Source: Cyclostephanos tholiformis (lineage: Eukaryota > Bacillariophyta > Thalassiosirophyceae > Thalassiosirales > Thalassiosiraceae). From it: a stretch of 12,325 nt of DNA. The notes under the pieces are model-generated. The model was not told the origin of the DNA and searched no databases. It was given only the letters and a program-made list of their open reading frames with translations. Position 1 is the stretch's first letter; each line of letters begins with the position of its first letter. The DNA lies in the NCBI GenBank assembly GCA_036939975.1, contig JALLPB010000891.1, forward strand, positions 1 to 12,325. Direction: 5' to 3'. Position numbers and translations under genes: made by a program. Positions 9,055 to 12,325 of this stretch are shown here, in pieces.

Positions 9055-10324
9055 GGGATGGCGGGGGAATTATTTGTAGTCCGTCGGAAAATTTTGTTGC
9101 ATACATTCTTAGAAAAGGGAGCGCATCATTTCTCCATGGTATATGCATTCGTGATGGCACTCACCTCTCTAGAGGGATGTACTTAGCTTTTTCGATGGAA
9201 CCCAAGTTGCCCGAACTGTGGAGGATAAACGAAGGTTAAGATAGGAGCGACCCTGAAATTATCCTTGCCAGACAACTATGAGAAAATATAAATTAAATAA
9301 TCACTCTTGAGCAGTTTTAAAATTATGTCAAAAATTCTCGTCGGGCTCTGAATGTTGTGACTATATTATGCAGACCGGTGTTCTCAGTAGAATGATGACA
9401 ACTTAGATTGTAAACAATCCGTCATCTTGCCTAAATTCTGACGAAAGTGGGGCTTCTGTTGGACGAATCTCTGATTTCCTCAGTATCAACTGATGGCTGC
9501 TTAGATCGTGAAAAATCCATACTCCTGCCTGAATTCTGACATAGGTGGAACTCATGTTTGACGAATCACAATTTTAGTTGCAAACTTCAGTTGAGCATTT
9601 ATGGCTGTTGAGTAAGGTAAAGCAGCTCCTCTATTCTTGAGCAGGTTATACAACTAATCAATACCTTACACTTCTGTCAATAGAGCTTGTGGAATAATGG
9701 AGGCCAGCTCGTCATTCCTATCCCCAGAATTTTCAATGTACAGCAACATGCTTAATGTAAAAGTGGGATTGATACTATTAAAGCATTTAACATTTATTTT
9801 TGATTGTTGTAATAGCAGTAGCAAGGCTTTTACTTAGTTCAATGAGCAGACTATTCCTTACTCTAAGCATGACAAAGACAATGAATTGATGCTTATTGAA
9901 GTCAAAGATGATCCTATTACTAGTCCCTGTAGCTTCATAAGTGTGTACAAATGGAGTTGGTAAATGAAGCTGATCCAAAAATTTACTTACAACAAAAAGC
10001 ACCCCAGTAATAGTCATTAACAACAACCATTGGGGCACCAGCATATGTGGCTGATGAGATGTTTTTATTCATGTGTTTGGACATACAGAACCAGTCAATT
10101 GCATGGAGTAAAAGGTGTTCACATTCCCTTATGATGCATATCACAAGTTAATCCACTCTGACAAAATGACAACTCTAGCTCTAGTAGTGTCTCCATTTCA
10201 TTTTTAGTATTCTATTTACTATTGGTAGACAAAGCAGCAGTGTTGATTCTTCCACCCATTCAAAATAGTACTTTCTTTCTTTTGTATGAGGATTGCAATT
10301 GTGATGGCATTAGTACTGTTGCAG
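9055..10324. other. AT-rich stretch without a supported gene
   Basis: After the plastid-protein gene I find no convincing coding region. Short frames exist on both strands, the longest being 85 codons on the minus strand at 9787-10044, but none shows a domain or credible continuation. The only clear structure is a diverged tandem duplication at 9393-9575. The composition and scattered short repeats fit decayed repeat-derived DNA. Confidence 0.5.
9393..9575 (+). repeat. Diverged 98-bp tandem duplication
   Basis: Two copies of a unit of about 85-98 bases start near 9393 and 9491. The period is 98 at three separate anchors: TTAGAT (9403/9501), ATTCTGAC (9435/9533) and GACGAATC (9462/9560). The copies have many substitutions but almost no length change, so this is an old duplication. 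Possible weaker flanking copies near 9333 and 9590 are too diverged to call. Confidence 0.7.
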
Positions 10325-10593
10325 GTAAGACCCCTGAACACAAGTATTGGGCAATGTAATTGTCATATTGAAGTGGGTGTTTGGGGCTTCCACCGTGTAA
10401 CTAGAAATGGCTAACAAAATTACATTATCCACTTGTGTAGTGCTGTTAATATGTTTTGTAATACCAAGCTAACTGGAAATAGGACATAAAAAGCATCTGC
10501 ATTGTTACCATGCATCTGAGGTGGATGCATCTACAGTTTTGGGGCATGGTTTCACCCACATAGGTTTGGGGCATGGGTCTGGGGGGGTCTTAC
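10325..10593. repeat. Segment bounded by a 10-bp perfect inverted repeat
   Basis: GTAAGACCCC at 10325-10334 is matched by its reverse complement GGGGTCTTAC at 10584-10593. The 269-bp interval would suit a small non-autonomous element, but I see no flanking target-site duplication and no transposase. Near the right end TTTGGGGCATGG occurs twice (10538-10549 and 10565-10576). A chance inverted repeat is a real alternative. Confidence 0.3.
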
Positions 10594-10642
10594 AAAACTG
10601 TGCGAACAAAAAATCTATGTAGGAATTTACTTTAATATTTAT

Positions 10643-10839
10643 GGAAATTCAATGGGAGCTTGGTTGGGAATTCCAATTTTGGATTCCAATTTATGGGAGC
10701 GGCGGAATTTGGAATTCCGCTTCCTATCTTGGAATTCCATTGAAAAATTGGAATTCCATTTCCAATTATGGAATTCCAGCAATTACATACATAGGAACTT
10801 AGTTTCATAAGAAACCATTTGCCACCCAATGCTCCCATG
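10643..10839. repeat. Array of GGAATTCC palindromes with ~20-bp period inside an imperfect inverted repeat
   Basis: The 8-base palindrome GGAATTCC starts at 10667, 10711, 10731, 10750 and 10770, so the last four are 19-20 bases apart. Degenerate units (GGAAATTC at 10643, GGATTCC at 10681, GGAATT at 10704) fill the left side. A strict hairpin with an 8-bp stem and 3-base loop lies at 10702-10720. Flanking arms at 10650-10667 (CAATGGGAGCTTGGTTGG) and 10822-10839 (CCACCCAATGCTCCCATG) are imperfect inverted repeats, so the whole block can fold back. No coding capacity is evident. Confidence 0.75.
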
Positions 10840-11336
10840 AAAAGGACTTACACTGGTTTTCTTCTCCCTTTTCTCTCCAAAACCTGTGAAGTCCTTTTGG
10901 TGGGTCAATTGCCTTTTTGGAACCAAATATTATGCCTGTCAGCTAACCCCTAGAACCTGTTGATTCCACAATGCACCGGACCATGGCCCCTGAAACCCAA
11001 TTTTGAATGTAAAGTGCCCTTTTCTTGATAACCAGTGATCCAACTGGACCGCTGATTGCACCATTTGATGGGGGGTTTATTGCACTTCCGACTATATCCT
11101 ACTCAGCAGCATGTATTGTGCCACCAACTTTATTTATTAATCTACCGTACTTGGGGCAGGAGGGGATTCAGCAGCGAAAATCAACAGAGATGCCTGAATA
11201 TTTCGGGTACCGCTCATTGGACACCATCCCCAATGGCATCATTTGAGTTTTAATTGTGTGTCTGTTGATACCTTCTTTGGCTGCATATCATGCTGTGTTC
11301 TCTTTTTTTATTCATTTTTCACACCACAATTGCAAG
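10840..11336 (+). other. Gene-free stretch leading into the glycine-rich frame
   Basis: No supported gene is present. A 73-codon frame at 11025-11246 has no ATG start and no domain I recognise. It might be an upstream exon of the decayed glycine-rich sequence. The block GGGGATTCAGCAGC occurs at 11163-11176 and again at 11337-11350. A strong pyrimidine tract followed by GCAAG at 11332-11336 resembles an intron 3' end, but I could not match it to a donor in the right phase. Confidence 0.35.
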
Positions 11337-11655
11337 GGGGATTCAGCAGCAGTTCGGCAAACCTGTCAATGATCTCCGAGTTGAAGAAGGAAGCGAAGGG
11401 GAAAGGTGCACCGATGTCAAATGATGACATCATTGAAATTGAGATGAGAAAGCAGGAGTTGAAGGTGGAGGTATTGAGGGCAGTAGCAATGGCAAGGGAA
11501 GAAGCAAATGATTATGGACAATATTGAAAACAGGAAAGGATGGACCAGCAGTTCCAGCAGAAGCTGAATGGGGTGGGGATGGCTCAGATGATGGGCAAGG
11601 GTGGCAGGTAGCTGGGAAGTTTGATGAGACCCTTTGGTGTATTTGGAGGAGAAAA

Positions 11656-11673
11656 TGGTGGTGGTGGTGGTGG
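11656..11673 (+). repeat. (TGG)6 microsatellite
   Basis: Six TGG units encode a Gly run in the decayed glycine-rich frame (or Val in the overlapping frame). The T5 frameshift lies about 80 bases downstream. Confidence 0.85.
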
Positions 11674-12062
11674 CAGCAGTGGTGAATTTTGTGTCAGAGG
11701 TGGAGGATTTAGCAAAGGAGGAAATGGTGGCGGCTTTCAAGGATTTGGTGGCAATTTTTGGCAGAGGATTTGATGGAGGAGGAGATGGTGGGATGGGTGG
11801 AGGATACAGTGGTAGAGGTGGAGGATTCAGTGGAGGAAGATACAATGGCAATGGAGGTGCTGGACAAGGAGGTGGAGGATTTGTTGGAGATGGAGTAGGA
11901 AACAGAGGCATGGGCGGAGAATAGAGTGACAGAGGTGAAGGATACGGTGGCAGTGGTGGACTAATGCAGGGTACCAGTAGATGCGGTGAAATGCAGTCCA
12001 TTGCGGGAGGACATGGGGTTTGTATTGATTGATCTGGAGGGGATATTTTTGGAGGTTGGGGT

Positions 12063-12092
12063 GGAGGAGGAGGAGGAGGAGGAGGAGGAGGA
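12063..12092 (+). repeat. (GGA)10 purine microsatellite
   Basis: Ten uninterrupted GGA units follow a GGTTGGGGT run. The strand is purine-rich from about 11370 to 12120. Such tracts can form G-quadruplex or triplex structures and change length easily. In the decayed frame they encode poly-glycine. Confidence 0.9.
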
Positions 12093-12125
12093 AGTCAGGG
12101 CACCAGAGGTGGAGGACATGGATAA

Positions 12126-12325
12126 GATCGGGAAATGTATTGGGAGGAGGTATCGCAAGGTGGGGATCTGTACAAGTTAATATCAAATATTGGTAAATCA
12201 AAGTAACATACATAGCTCTGTCATAACTTTGAAGTTACAGTTTCATTCACAAACGTAATTTTGAAGTTATGGGAAATGTAGTCATTTTGTAAGGGTCATA
12301 TTCGATATTAGATAATTGAGAAATC
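12126..12325. other. Right-edge AT-rich stretch
   Basis: No gene is visible. The 14-base block TAACTTTGAAGTTA (12224-12237) recurs 32 bases later with one mismatch (12256-12269). The first copy includes a small self-complementary AACTT-TG-AAGTT hairpin. Confidence 0.5.

Larger units (their letters stand above)
11337..12125 (+). pseudogene. Decayed glycine-rich coding sequence
   Basis: A helix-like segment (SELKKEAKGKG, then EIEMRKQELKVEVLR) is followed by a long glycine-rich region with GGGFSGG- and GRGG-type repeats. The frame is broken. In the first frame TGA (11525-11527) and TAG (11609-11611) interrupt otherwise continuous sequence. At the T5 run at 11755-11759 the glycine-rich reading moves to another frame. 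There it crosses TAG (11922-11924) and TGA (12030-12032) and ends at TAA (12123-12125). Glycine codons persist on both sides of every stop, so this once encoded one protein. The parent could be a host glycine/RGG-rich RNA-binding protein or a repeat-borne ORF. Sequencing error could explain the T5 shift but hardly four stops. Confidence 0.5.

Noticed and set aside
9787..10044. Minus-strand 85-codon frame, considered as a transposase C-terminal remnant
   Set aside because: An adjacent frame reads VVVNDYYWG, faintly like a PiggyBac-type motif, but there is no catalytic region, no terminal repeats and no consistent continuation on either side.
11417..12001. Minus-strand 194-codon proline-rich frame
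   Set aside because: It is the antisense of the purine-rich glycine-coding tract. Its Pro/Ser composition follows directly from the CCT/CCA repeats.
1..12325. tRNA, rRNA, CRISPR arrays, toxin or virus-derived genes
   Set aside because: No tRNA-like B box with a matching cloverleaf, no regularly spaced CRISPR repeats, and no recognisable viral or toxin coding sequence were seen on either strand by eye.

Overview
The window looks like nuclear DNA of a photosynthetic stramenopile, most likely a diatom. The strongest clue is the gene at 8356-9054. It begins with a signal peptide, a phenylalanine at the presumed cleavage point, a transit-type stretch and then a twin-arginine signal, which is the layered presequence used to reach the thylakoid lumen of a secondary red-type plastid. 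Short GT-AG introns (74-123 bp) and long Asp/Asn/Ser-rich disordered protein regions fit this. Species cannot be named from the sequence alone.

Layout. Positions 1-417 hold no supported gene, but contain two copies of a 14-bp GAATTC-centred palindrome. Positions 418-6671 (+) are best read as one six-exon gene: splicing five short introns gives a single 1,934-residue reading frame. Its product has a long disordered N-terminus, a split PH-like domain, a full anoctamin/TMEM16 membrane core and a disordered tail. After a 119-bp gap comes a convergent gene at 6791-8026 (-), a two-exon nucleolar RRM protein of the NIFK/Nop15 type (374 aa). It shares a 329-bp upstream region with the divergent plastid-targeted gene at 8356-9054 (+), which has one probable frame-neutral intron.

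From 9055 to the right edge the character changes. No intact gene is supported. The region holds a diverged 98-bp tandem duplication, a 269-bp segment bounded by a 10-bp inverted repeat, an array of GGAATTCC palindromes spaced about 20 bp apart, and a purine-rich tract encoding a glycine-rich frame broken by a frameshift and several stops. I read this as decayed or repeat-derived DNA beside a normal gene cluster.

The three genes do unrelated jobs (membrane lipid or ion transport, 60S ribosome assembly, thylakoid lumen), so there is no functional operon. The most interesting points are the PH-anoctamin architecture with a depleted calcium site, the unidentified lumenal protein, and the two GAATTC palindrome arrays of near-identical period at opposite ends of the window.
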